DNA of 64,000 nt from Klebsormidium nitens (lineage: Eukaryota; Streptophyta; Klebsormidiophyceae; Klebsormidiales; Klebsormidiaceae), in the NCBI GenBank assembly GCA_000708835.1, contig DF236995.1:1-64000 (forward strand), in the 5' to 3' direction. This document shows, one piece after another, positions 23,001-34,995 of this stretch. Positions within the stretch are counted from its first letter, which is position 1; each line of letters begins with the position of its first letter. The position numbers and the translations under genes were made by a program. Below the pieces are notes generated by a model. The model was given only the letters and a program-made list of their open reading frames with translations, did not search any database and was not told the origin of the DNA.

Positions 23001-26000
23001 CAGTGGCGCAGGCGATCCAAGTGAGTCCTCGAAGGGTCAAGTTTTCATTGTCTGGAGCAACAAGGAATCAGCAACTGAAAGGGGGGAAGAGCCCCTTTTC
23101 TATTCTCGCTTTCAACTCATCTTAGTTCTCCACGTGCTTGAGCTTTGAGGCGCTCTCAATAGAGGCGGGTCGATCAGCTAGGAAGGAAAGCGAGTAACGC
23201 TGGGGCTTTGTTGGCTCATGTCGGATGGACGTTTTCGTTGGCCTTCTTCCAGGGCCACCAAACCTCTTGCACTGATTGTTCCCAGCCTCCAAAACCTTTT
23301 TTTACGCAATTCAGCCCCAGACTCTGCTCTTCTGCTCTCAGGCGGCCGACCTGTCTCTCTCCGACGAAGAACTGTTCCAAAAGGCGCGGCTCGTCATTGC
23401 GGCGGAGATTGCCAAAATCCATACCCTCGAATGGATGCCCACAATTCTTGGATTCAACCCGGTGCTTTCCTCCGGGTTGGACATCATCTGGCACGGCCTT
23501 AGCGCAGACCTGCCCATCCCGTCGGGTTTTGACACCGGGATCCTGCAGGTAAGAAGGACAGGATTTGAAGAAGGAATCATCCGAAAAGGACTTGCGGGAG
23601 ACGATTTTACCTTTCTGATCGAGGATTAATGATCAGATTCTCATGTTTTGTGCCCGTTCCAGGGCTATTTTTAAGTTGGCGAGCTTTACGCGGCGTTTGA
23701 AGGATATTATGATCCAGGGGAGCGAGCATGCAAGTCTGTGCGACGGCTGTGACAAAGATCTCTCGGCTACCCTGCTCTGGGTATGCGAGCAACGGGCACG
23801 TAATCGTGTGCTTCAAAGCCAATGAAAAGTGATGAGGCTCTTCTGAGACTTTTTGATGTGCTGTCCACGTCTGCTCTTCGTTCCAGGTTCGTTGCACGTG
23901 TGTGCTCCGTCATGCGATTTTGGTTCGTAAACGGCCGAATCTTTCGTTTGCGAGTTTGAACGGTCTCGCTGACGTCAGCAACGCTCCCCTCCTTCTCTGA
24001 TCGCACCCGGCAATTCATGTGACCGTCTGTTGACGCTCCTCCCCCCCCTCTCAGTTTTCGGCGGCTCTGATCGTTGGTGCATCTTCTTCCCTGCTTGGCA
24101 GAGCCCAGCAGTTCGGGGCATCGCCGACAAGACCTACTACGCCGGGACGCCTTTCTCCATCACCGAGGAATTTGCGGCGGTCTCCCGAATGCACTCTCTG
24201 CTGCCGGAGACGATAACGCTCCTGCCAAACAGCACCGTTAACGGGGGCCCGGCAAATGTGACGGTGTATCCGGTCAGCAACACGTCGTTTGCGGGGGCGG
24301 AGGCGCTGCTCGACCGGCATAGCATCCAGGAATGGCTGACCGCTTTTGGAACCGGTAAGCTTTGCGGAGCCTTTGTTCACAAGAGCGCCTCGTATCGACT
24401 TTTATCTGTGTCGAGACGGCTGTGGTCGCAGCTATGCTCGGCATGAGCTCCTTCTAAAAGGACGAGCAAAGTTTGATCAGTTCAAGTGCGACTGCCCATT
24501 TTGGCAGTCTGAGAATGGCCACAACGGCCTGAGATCGTCGTTTCGATCTGACCTTTCTTGCCTCCGTGGAGAAGCACGGGCATTTGCGGCGAAGGTCATC
24601 GCAGGTGAAATATTGCGGCACTTGAGAAATTTGGGCTGCCCATAGAAGTCTGCTTGCTTCTCTGTACCCGCTGTGAACAGTCTCTCAGTCTAGCATTGAA
24701 AAGAAGCCGACCCATCGAGCCACGCGTCCACGCAGGCACCCCCGGCGCGCTGACGCTGAACAACTACCCTGACTTCCTCGCCACACTAGTTCACCCGACG
24801 AGGGGATCCCTCAACATGGCCGCCATCGACATCGTGCGCGACCGCGAGCGCGGCGTACTGCGCTACAACGCGCTCCGGCGCGCGCTGCGGCTCACCCCCA
24901 TCACGACCTTCGAAGACCTCACGCGTGAGGAGTACACCTTATCTTGTAGCGTTGCCAGATTTAAGTCTTTTTCTCACGGTTGAGTTGGAGAACGTTTGAT
25001 CCAAACGGTCGGTGAAAGGCTGAGGGTGCTGCTTCAACGTTTTGACCAGGTTCGACCGAATATGCTTAAGGAAAGGGCAGATCAGAATCTTCTTATCTAT
25101 GCCATTCAAAGGGAGGGGTCAGGACATTCTGCAAGAAACGCTGTGCTGGGAACTGACGTTAACTCTCTTGGAATAGGAACCACAACTCATTATGCTTCTC
25201 GCCGCCATAAAATCAATCGCGGTGCAGCTGTACACGTACATCCAGAATCTTGTCGACACACACTGCCTTGCTTCCTTCTTCTCCGTAGCCGACACGAGCG
25301 TTATGATCCTGCCCCGTCTCTTGTTCCTTGTTTCTCTCATGAACCGCTCCTTTATTTATTGCCGCGACTTCCCGAGCTTCCTAAACTGATGAAACGCCTC
25401 TTCATCGGTCCGTCATTCCCTATTCTCTCATCTGATGAACGCCTCTGCAATCCGATTCACTCCCCCTGTATCTCATCCGCAGTCTTTCTCTTCCGCAGCA
25501 AACGCGACGGTCGTGTCCCTGCTCCGCTCCGTCTACTCCAGCGCTGATGACGTGGACCTCCTCGTCGGCTGCCTCGCGGAGGAGCCGCGGCCGCGGGGTT
25601 TTTCGTTCGGCGAGACCGCATTCACACTCATCCTGCAAATGGCCTCTCGCCTCCTCAAGACCGACCGCTTCTTCCAGGAGGCCTTCACGCCCAACGTGTA
25701 CTCGCAGACGGGGATTGACTGGGTCAACAACGCAACGTTCAAAAACGTAAGTGCCTTGATTCGAGAGAAATGTTTCGGTAGCTAAGTCGGTTACCGCCGT
25801 GAGGCGCTCTGACCTGAGGTCGTTTGAAGTCTGTGACCGACGCTCTTGAAAGATAAGAATTGTCAAAGGCGAGCGAGAGAGTGAGGTCCGGTCCAAACTT
25901 TGAGCATAACTGTTGAGGCCCTTGAATTAACACGTTCAAGTGGACGGTTCTTTCCTCGGCTCGGATTTCGATGTCCGTCCAAAGCTCGCGCCGTTCTCGA

Positions 26001-28922
26001 AGACTATTTTCAAAGCTGCTGCCAAAGACTCCCGACCCCCGTGAAAGCCGACGCTAGGCCGGCAGTGCGAGAGCGTGTCAGATTCGCGCAACGGAATGAT
26101 TGTCGACGCCGAGACATTGTCCATCTCTCGTTGGCTCTCAACATGTGGCCTGATCGATGAGGGACAAGCAAGCCCATTCACCAGAGTCACGAAGAAGAGC
26201 TTTCAGATAAACTCAGGGCCGACAGTATATAAGCAATTAACAAACCGAAGTTGATCTTTGCCGCACAGGTGCTTCTGCGCCACTTCCCGGAGCTCGCCCC
26301 CGCCCTCGCCGGTCTCCCTAACCCGTTCGTAACCTGCAACCCTTTCGGCCAAACCAGCCAACCACCGACCGCCAACTCCTTCCTCCCGAGCGCCTACGAC
26401 GTGGCGACCGCAAAGCTCGCCGCCCGCGGAAAAGGTCGCCCGGGGCTTCAGAATCGAGCGCCCCAGCCACTTTCCGCGGCTGACATTTTCGAGCAGAACC
26501 TGGCAAACCAACCGGACATAAGCTTTGACGATCTGCCCGGTAACCCGGTGGTTGACTGCCGGGTTAGTAAGTTGTTAGCCCCCGTGAAAACCTGTCTCGG
26601 GGGGGTGTCTCAGCGGTGTTGCGAAGCGATCGACGCAGCGTTCGCGCCTGGCGCAAATGCGTCGACCAGAAACTGTTTGTGCTTGCCGACGGTCGCGGCC
26701 GCGGGGCGGCAGGTCGCGCGCGGGTTTGGGGTCGACTTCGAAACGGTGAGGCGGCGCGGAGGTGAACCGACCACCATTGTCAGGTTCTCTGTTGGTTCTA
26801 TATCTGAGACTGGTGCCTGGATCGGAGTAGCTTGCATCAATTCAAGTTGCTTTATGTGCACGGCAAGGTTTGGAAAAGAAACCGGGTTGGAGGCCGATGT
26901 GGATGCGGAGTCTAAGATCTAGACTGGGAGGTTCCGCTTTCTTGAGCCCTTCGAACGAAGGTCTTCAATCCGGCCGGCTGCAAAGCCCCACTTCGCTTCC
27001 TCCCGTCCCAAAGTCTATTCTTGCTGTTCTAACCGACTTACCTAAACGAAGTTTGAAGACCGATCAGGCGTACTTTGATCTCGTAACTTGTTAATGAAAC
27101 ATTTACCCGCTATATTTGACTCTACCCCAGGTTTTGTCCGACTGTTGGATGGACTACGGGCTGCAAACCAACTGGTTTGGCGAGATCAACGGCCACTGCC
27201 CGGCGTTCCCGTCGCAATCCGACCCGTACACGTGGCGCGCGCTCGCGCCCAACATGGTCGTTCTGCTCCTCATCTACTGGGCGTTATGTGCCGCCGCGGA
27301 TTCCGCGCTCCGCCGCTGGGCGCCGCCCTACCGGAACCTCTCGCCGCTCAAGCAGCGGAACGTCGCGACGTACTTCCTCGAGGTCCTGGTGACGTCAGCG
27401 GCGCTCGCGCTGACGCTGACGTACGGCTCGGACGTCCTCTTGTACGGCCGCACCGGATCGCCCAACGTGCGGATCGGCTTACTGCTGATAGCGACGCTCT
27501 ACGTGTTCGAGCTGATCTACCGGAACGAGACCGGAATTCCGCTCCTGCTGCACCATCTCATCACGGTCCTGCTGCTCGTGCTGCTCGTTTTTTCGAGCAA
27601 AGACAACGCGCCGTCGGCCGAGGCGCGTATCGTTCAGCGGTTTGGGCTGCTCATATCGCTCCACGCGTCCACGGAGCAGCTCACGTTCGTGGGGCTCGCC
27701 ATGTACCGGCTGGGCCACCCCTGGGCCGCGCGCGTCATGAAGGTGAGCGCGCGCGAGCCTTTACATTGCGCGCGAACGTTCGCCGAGCAAGGAAGGGGTG
27801 TGGCTCGTGAAATGTTGCGCTCACCTTCTTTTTTCCTGAGATTACTAACTCCGACTTGCTAATGTCTTCAATTCTCCGGCGCTGGTTTTGACCATTGGAG
27901 CAGGGTTGCCTGAAAACACTCATTTGGAAATCTCAGTTGAGGAAGCACCGCATCTGGACTTATTTCGGATCGAGGATGTCGCTTTGAAGCGCCGGTGCCT
28001 CCAATCGGTGGAGCCGCAATCCGGGGCGCATACTAGAGGTTTTCCAGATGCCGTATAAATTTCCTGAGGTCTTGACCAAAGCTAGTGCGAAGTCCTGTCC
28101 AGGCTAGCGGCCGTCCAGACACGAGGAAGTTATATATCAGAGATCACTGGCAGGCCCTTCGAAGCACTCCTGAAATGTTGAGCGACCAGACTCTGGCGTT
28201 CAAAATCCTATTATTGTAGGACTCAATAATAGGAGTGAAGTTACTGACAGCTCTCACTCGGGCACGGTCCACTTCAATGCGAGAGATCAGAATCAGGTCA
28301 GATGCCACTCCGCCTGCCTGGACTTTTTGTCATGCTCGGGTCTGGACCACATGTTTTTAGATACTCATCAACCGTTCCCAAAAAACGGTGCCCTCTCTGC
28401 AGATCTCCACGTGGCAGGTCCTCGTCTTCAAGCTCGTCATCAACGCGCTGACGTGGGTACTCATGATCGACTACTACGTCACCAAATACGACGACCCATC
28501 CGCATCGCGTACCAGCACCAACTGGCACATCGTATGGCCTTTCCTGATCCCCTTACGCAACACGGCTCTCTTCTTCGCCCAACTCTACTCCGTCTACATC
28601 ATCCACGTCATCGCGTCGCAGCACGAGGGGCGCGCGCGCGCGCTCCACTTGGGGCGCCGCGCTGGCGCCGCCAATCCCAGCGGTGGCGACACCTCGTCCG
28701 GTGATGACGTCAGCGAGCCCGGGGGGGGGAAGGTGACGTGGCAGCCGGAGGGCACGCCCAACGAGGAGAAGAAGATGCCTGCTTTTGAGCGGAGCCGGAG
28801 CGCGCCGGCGGCCGCGCGGTTTGCACGCCAGCCTACTTCGCACTGCGAGCACACGTTTGCGCGCCAGGCGGGCGAGCGACAGGATCCGCGACGCGTTCGA
28901 CCAAGACATGGAGATCGTGTGA
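20035..28922 (+). CDS. secreted haem peroxidase-LTP-TLC membrane fusion, 10-11 exons
   Basis: Exons are 20035-20441, 21417-21573, 22313-23020, 23342-23548, 24102-24354, 24736-24924, 25499-25746, 26269-26745, 27131-27742 and 28403 onward, all in phase. Domains are: a signal peptide (about residues 1-29); a Cys-rich module ending CRFNHVG..YCPQAGASGGDTC (about 48-135); an animal-type haem peroxidase near alpha-dioxygenases (about 195-735), with YRTADGRCN, distal-His FNNHDWFNH, WWDASQLYG, FVKEHNAVAQAI, RMHSLLPE and RDRERGVLRYN; an 8-cysteine lipid-transfer-like domain (about 815-906, C..C..CC..CLC..C..C) that spans the exon 8/9 junction and so proves one transcript unit; and a multi-pass membrane domain (about 918-1150) with LLLHHLITVLL, like TLC proteins. 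The Tyr three residues before the proximal His in COX/alpha-DOX enzymes is Ser. The 3' end is uncertain. Either a 49-base intron (28819-28867) leads to a stop at 28920-28922 (1242 residues), or exon 10 stays open into the gap. Exon 3 could begin earlier, since its frame is open from 21905. Confidence 0.85.
21555..21760 (+). repeat. duplicated exon-2 donor edge of the peroxidase fusion
   Basis: The end of exon 2 (tatgacgacttg|gtatgtgcgcggctgagcttgctactt, donor at 21574) recurs about 120 bases downstream as tatgacgacgtcccggtacgtgcacaactgagcttgccactt. The following intron words (agcctcttggtaaaag / agcctctggtgaagaa) are also shared. The copy keeps a good donor, ggtacgtg. Confidence 0.8.
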
Positions 28923-28979
28923 GCGCGCGCGCGTGCATGGTTTCGAGCCGCTTGGCTCGCGCTCGCGCACAAGGTGGGC

Positions 28980-28999
28980 NNNNNNNNNNNNNNNNNNNN
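28980..28999. other. assembly gap (20 N)
   Basis: A run of twenty N bases follows a CG-alternating stretch (gcgcgcgcgcg near 28925 and tandem gctcgcgc words). It separates the 3' end of the peroxidase fusion from the intergenic region. The true length is unknown, and the gene's last codons could be affected. Confidence 0.99.
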
Positions 29000-30013
29000 T
29001 GATAAGAAGATCCTTCAAAGCGCGCGCAACTTCCTTCGCGTCTGAGGAAGAGAAGCGCATACAGTGTATTTTATCCAATTCTCGGATATAAAGTATCCAG
29101 CCGACTGGTAAAGTGTAGCATATATAATTATCACCACTTTGTAACGTAGGCACGCTCAGATCGGGCCGGAAACTTCACTTGGAAAGTCTATACTTGGACG
29201 TTAATAGTACCCGGATCAAATATACAGAGTCTTGTCACTCCTTGTTTGGGGTTTGTAGTCGTCTTCCCTTCCAGATGCAGGACTCTCTTCGCTTGCAGTC
29301 AATGCAGAAGTACGGTACGTCAAACAACTAGTAGGCAATCAACGTCCTTCACCGGGCGCCACGTCTGCGGCCATGTACAATTGTAGTTGATCATTGTAAA
29401 CAATAGCAAAAAGTATAGACGATCTTAAAGCTGCCCTTCACTGAATTTTTGTCTGCTCACACAAACTCACAACAGATATACAAAGGACTACCGTATAAGG
29501 GCAGAAGAAGAGGCCGTTCTTTTGGATCTTTGACAATGAACGGTAGGAAGGAGCCGGCACCCGCGAATGATTGATATGAACATGCATGTGAGGCGCTTGA
29601 CGATGAAGGATCCGACGAATTCTTAGTGCAGGAGCTAGCCTGCTAATTTCAAAATGTGACCAAGCTTTTCGTGATTTCGTGACCATTGAGTCTGACCGCG
29701 AAAACATGGTTTATGGATACGCATATCACTTTTGATCAGAAAATAGTAGTTCAATGTTCAAGAACCATCCTTCCATAGTGCACATGCCAAACTCGATTGA
29801 AATGCATTTCAATACGGCGGTCAGCGAGGGGGCATGGTCACAACCGGATAGCTTGTCATTGTTATGTTGATTAAAGATCTGGAGAATCTTCAATGTGACG
29901 TTGTGATTGATGTCGAATGCGTCATGCATCTGAAAATTGGTTTAAAACTCGAGCGCCTCTCTGCTATCCCTCAGTGCGATGGGAATCTAGACCCATGGCG
30001 TCTACTATTACCG

Positions 30014-30035
30014 GCCGCGCCCCTCGGGGCGCGGC
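30014..30035. repeat. GC-rich inverted repeat, 10-base arms
   Basis: Arms gccgcgcccc and ggggcgcggc are perfect reverse complements around the two-base loop tc. No gene ends immediately upstream, so a terminator role is not indicated. Confidence 0.85.
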
Positions 30036-30709
30036 TGGCATCGGGAGGACGAGTGCGCTTTTGACGGGGTTTCGCAGGGGTTCTGCGTCATCCTTGCGCG
30101 ATTAAGTTTACAATCATTTGGATAAATCCTTCCTGCATGGGGGCCGAGCCAAGTGACGCAGAATGAACGTCACATGTAATCCTTGCGTACTGACGCGTGT
30201 CAACCAGTTTCCCGGAAAGAGAGCACAAAGTTACTGCTGATTAGCTAACGGGACTGACGACCACATAATATAGGATATAGCGTTACTCACCACTGACCAG
30301 ACGGCTGAGCCTGAGCAGTGAGGTCCAATCCAGATTCCAGTGCCGTCAAGATGAGTCGACGAGAGGCGACGGGCATCACACGGGCATCGGGATCGTTCCC
30401 GGCCCCAGTTGACTCAGCCGAGGAGCGGAGTCGCCCGAAAACTCCGACGTGGTGTCAACTACCTATTAGAGGCTGCAGGCCTGATCTCCAAAAATCGCAA
30501 AGATAAAACACGGATAGTGGTGGCCTTGGGTAACACCAGACCGACCGGTTTGAGGACTGCCGCCGGGACGCTTCGAAAGTTCGTGTCGAACGCTGGTACT
30601 CCTTTTCCGTTCGCATAATGCAGTACAACCCAATAGACCAATACCCAGGAAAGCTCCCTATTTGTACGCTAGAACCTAATCATATGCTGCATGACTGAGT
30701 TGGATCAAT

Positions 30710-30737
30710 CCAATCCAGCTCAGCCCAGCTGGATTGG
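30710..30737. repeat. inverted repeat, 11-base arms
   Basis: Arms ccaatccagct and agctggattgg are perfect reverse complements separated by cagccc. The position is intergenic, about 380 bases upstream of the NMT1-like gene. Confidence 0.85.
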
Positions 30738-33644
30738 TGTCCGCCAACTCCGGCGCGGGCGGTCACTAAAGTTGCGAATGCCCATCGTCAATCATGAGCA
30801 TTCCAAGACGTCTGCTCAGTGCTCAGAGTACTTGAGTACGGTACTTATCAGAGTGGGCTCAGATTCAGAGGTTCTCAAGCTCCCTTCTTCCCTAGCTTCG
30901 TCTTTCTGCCAGAGTCTGGTCTTTGCTACGAACCCCCTTGACGCAACGCTGATAATCTAGTATGACTTGAGCTTTGAGGAGTTGAGGGGGAAAGGGCGTA
31001 AGAAAGGTGTTAGTATCTGCGGTAATCGAAGAAAGCTGCCTAGAGAGGTAGACTTCACCTTCTAGTGGCCAGCTCCACATTCGTGCTCCTTCGTGGCCCC
31101 TTCACAGCGGCTCGACATGGGCGGCGCAATGGGAAAGAAGACGCACTTTGTGGCTTTGCAAGTTCTCTTGCTGAGCTTTCTCGTCAGCGCGCAAGGCCAG
31201 AACTCCAGCTGCGCCTCTGGTCAACTCCGCGTTAGGGGTTTCGCCAAGACTCTCACCTATGTTGTAGCAGAGCAGCAGGGGTTCTTTGCCGGGGAGGGCC
31301 TCTCGCTGTGCTTTACCCAGGTAAGTCTTGGAAGTCGCCTTGTCCTTCGCTGAACAGAGTCAAGCGGAGAGGATGGGGTTGTCAGCATTTGTGGTGTTTT
31401 CAAGACAAGGTTCCACATACCCACCTACAGCTGTTGTTCGTACCCACAAGACAGTCATGAGACAGTCATGTACATATCGATGGAGCTCGCATATATCACA
31501 CCACAAATGCTGGTCACTGAACTCAGACAAGCACAGGCACAATGAAGAGACACAGTGGTGCGATACAGCAGCTTAGAAGCCCGGCCAGGTTAAGTAATCA
31601 GTTATAGAGCGCTAACATAACGGCTGCTCCTGAATTGGTACCATTAGCAAATCAAAGCCTTGATGGTTGGGTACGAGGCTGGCTAGCTGGATGTCAGGCG
31701 CCAACTGAACCATGCTTCTGGTCAAAGTAGCTTCTCTTCCAATGTCCATAACATGGGGACAGGAGAACAAGGCATCCGAATGATTTCAAGGAATCTGCAT
31801 ATCGCAGAAGCAGCACTGACTATCAGGCGCACAGGTCTCTTGCTTTCTGATAAGAGTAGAGTTGTCCTTCCAGCCACTTTGTCCTCCTGATAATGGACGC
31901 ACGTACTCCTGGAAACAGCCAGAACCTTTGTCATTACTCAACAGCGTTCATTTTGTTTTCTGGTCTCAGCATGAAGTAGTGCAAGCAATGCAGAAGTAAC
32001 ATCTCATGTATCAAGCCTGTATGTCACACCATAGCAAAATGTTGGCGCGCGACTCTTCTACGTGGCAGCTGCGCACTTGAGCCTCAAAATGTGCAGTAGG
32101 GACAATGCTTTTGTTGACAGTTGGTGTCTTCAACTTACTTGCTCTCAGCATTGTCCTCCAGCTCTGTCAAAAGCCCGACACAATGCACCCCAGCTAAATT
32201 TGCCTTTTAACACCATTGACCCTAAGACCTTATCCTGAAAGGCACTCAAACCCTACCGAGCAATCTAAGTGGCAGTCTTCCATTGTTGGAACGACCTACA
32301 TTCACGTGCTCAAAGGATAGCTGAAAGAGTCTCTTGCAAGCTGCATACGTTTTAACAGATTTTGGATTCTGACCGGAAGTTTATCGTCCACAAACAGTAC
32401 TCTTCATGCAAACTCTGATGGGTTTGTGTTGTCCCTGGTGCAGGTAACTGGCTCCATCGCTCAATTCAACGACTTCAAGGCCGGCAAGTATGACATCCTA
32501 TCATCAGCGCCCGACAACTATATCAACCGGTGCGTTTTCCTGAAGCCCGAAGTACTTTGTAATGCTTTAAATCCAACCTCAGGATCAATGTGAGCATTTA
32601 ACGTAGACTTGCAAGCTGACCTGGTGTCTTGATTTTCGGTGCAGGGCCTTGTGGCCTTCCGTGATCCGCAAAGTGCAGTTGCCACAACACTTCAAAACAT
32701 CTGATTTCAAAAACTAACAGTCCGCCATCGAAATCCTCCCCAGTTCTAGCTCTGGTCAATCCACTAACATGGCATGCTTGTTGTTTAGCAATGCTTTCAA
32801 AACCGAAAGCCAAAGTGAGCTGTTAGAGAAGCTCGATCCAAGGCCGGGGTATACTTCAAGGAGCCAGTGATAGAAAGTTCTTATGGTGCATCCGCATCCC
32901 TGCTGTCTCAGCATTTCCTACATAGTACCCGTTTTTTGCTGGCAAGCAACGAGCGCGTAGCAGCACGGAAGCCTGGCGACAAGTTGCGGTCCTTCTGTAC
33001 CGCTTGATCTCAAGGATTGGCAAGTCCGTCTCAAGCAGATGTGCATCCGACAATCACGCAGTATATTCTTCTCTGCTGCAAGTAGAAGCATTGGTTTCCT
33101 ACGTTTCCATGTCGTGTTGCTCCTTCAATGCGGTGCTCAGTATCGGACGGCGACTTGTAGAGCCCGGAATGTATTCTACGGGACTGTTTTGCAGAGGGAC
33201 GGGCTATAAGATGTAAGTGGCGAAGACGTTTACCGTCGTTTTGGCTGCGGCCAGAGACTCAAACTTTGACACCCTCGTGTCTTTTCCACCCAGCTCACAG
33301 GACTCTTATTGAATGCTACCTAAATTGATTACCAATTAATATCGAGTCCCAGTCAAGTTCTTGGACAAAGAAACGGGATTAACCCGGCTCGAAGGCTTGC
33401 TGTCGCGCCCCAAGTCTGGTCTTCGGATATACAGCCTACTCTACCTACAAGCCTCTAACCACCCACGTACAGTTAACGTTCAAAATATCTGTGCAGCTTT
33501 GTGAACGAGAACCTCCCGCTCCAGATCTTCGCGGAGTCGGGCGAGAGCGAGGGCATTACGATGGTCGGCCCTGGGCGCCGGTGGCATAACGAGCGTGCCG
33601 GATCTGCGGGGCAAGCCTTTCCTGGTGGACGCAGTGGACTCGGG

Positions 33645-33995
33645 CAACTCTTTCACAGCCCAGTAAATCTTCTCAGTGTTCAATTTGACCCTCGACCGGG
33701 ACTACTCGTTTGTGGTGCGACGGGCTAGTTCTTTCCTTCCCTTCTTCTTCTGAATACTTTGTTTGCAATAGACTATCACCGCGCAGGATATCTGCTCAGT
33801 CATCGACGGAACCTCGAACCGAGACTACATACCTGTGGTGCGCGCCGTTCTTACCTTCCTCTTCCCGTTGAACTTTTCCTTTTTTCTATTTGACTTGACG
33901 ATCATCGCGCAGATTATCTCCTTTTTCTTCGATCGGCATGAGACTCGACCCTTTGAGGACACGTTTGTGGTACGCCTCCTTCTGACTTCCTTTCT
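33645..33995 (+). repeat. three tandem copies of NMT1-like exon-3 donor edge
   Basis: Units of about 120-130 bases repeat the exon-3 end and donor: copy A ending tttgtg|gtgcga (33714), copy B ending cctgtg|gtgcgc (about 33836) and copy C ending tttgtg|gtacgc (about 33970). Each begins with a (g)c(g)cag-(ga/at)tatctnctc-type word and is followed by a ttccttcc pyrimidine tract. In copy A this word contains the in-frame TAA. Copies B and C have other codons there. Confidence 0.8.
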
Positions 33996-34579
33996 ACTCT
34001 CAAGTTTTACCCTTTGTTTCTCTTGGGACTCTCCCAGCAGGAAGTTGCAATACGCTTTCAAGTAGACGTGACTTATGTGCACAATCTGCTTCCAAAGGCC
34101 GCCGCTCTCAGTCAAAAGACGAAAAGCGGGCTCCCACAGGCTTCTTCTTTTTGGAGCCTATCCGAAAGACTCGCAAGTCAACCACCAGATCCAACCGGCT
34201 GGTTATTGGTGGAAGGGAGCTCTTCTTCGGGGCGGTGATGGAACGGAGTTGCTTGCCTTTGATTCAACCACACATCCCCAACGCGGTGTTCAACTATTTT
34301 GCAATTGCGACCACTTCTGAAAAGTATTTGGATGTTGGCGACTAGTAGCCGGCAAATACGAGCCCAAACTCGCGAGCAGCGCTGACTTGTGCAGTATCCC
34401 CGCAACAAAAGTAAGTAACCCTTCTAAGTGTTCAAATCCGGTTTGGCACCGTTTTTTTAGCACACAATCAGACCGTTTACCTGTCGAGAAAACAAGCGCA
34501 GCAGATGTTTGCTTCTTCGCAGGTCGGCGAGAGGGACACGTGTCTGCAACCAGCTGACCTGTCAGGGACAGAACATTGC

Positions 34580-34995
34580 GCTACAAAAGGACAATTCTCT
34601 CATCTCGCTTCGAGAAGAAGATCATCCTGGTCCAAGGAATGATTGAAGATTCTCACGACGATTTCGCAACACTCTCCTTGTTGCTTATGCAACAGCCCGT
34701 CGGCGGAACAAGTTGATCGTGCTACAAAAGGCTGCTCTCTCATCGCTCTGACATATCCGAGATAACCTGGTCGAGGGAACAACCAAAGGAATGCACGATG
34801 ATTTCGCAACGCTCTCCTCGTCGTTTTTGAAACAGGCCGTCGGCGGAACGAGTTGAACGTGCTACAAAAGGCTGCTCTCTCATCGCTTCGAGAACGTCAA
34901 GATAATCTGGTCGAAGGAACAAACAAAGGAATCGACGAAACTGTCGCAACAACTCTCCTCCTCGTTTCTCAAACAGCCCGTTGGCGGAACCCCGG
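34580..34995 (+). repeat. three tandem 140-base copies of NMT1-like exon-4 acceptor edge
   Basis: The word gctacaaaag opens units at 34580, 34721 and 34861, an even 140-141-base period. Each unit continues with a cgagaa..gatcatctggtc..aaggaa segment, then cgcaacnctctcctc, then acag and the exon-4 beginning cccgt(c/t)ggcggaac. Only the last unit (acceptor at 34975-34976) runs on into the open exon. The first two hit stops at once. Confidence 0.92.

Larger units (their letters stand above)
29000..31116. other. gene-free island with two inverted repeats
   Basis: No gene can be supported; frames are under 90 codons and inconsistent. Two inverted repeats stand out: 10-base arms with a 2-base loop at 30014-30035, and 11-base arms with a 6-base loop at 30710-30737. 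The final 100-200 bases should hold the promoter of the NMT1-like gene. Short palindromic words are frequent. Confidence 0.4.

Noticed and set aside
34580-34995. CRISPR-like regular repeats
   Set aside because: The units are directly adjacent with no unique spacers, contain splice sites and lie in an intron of a eukaryotic gene.
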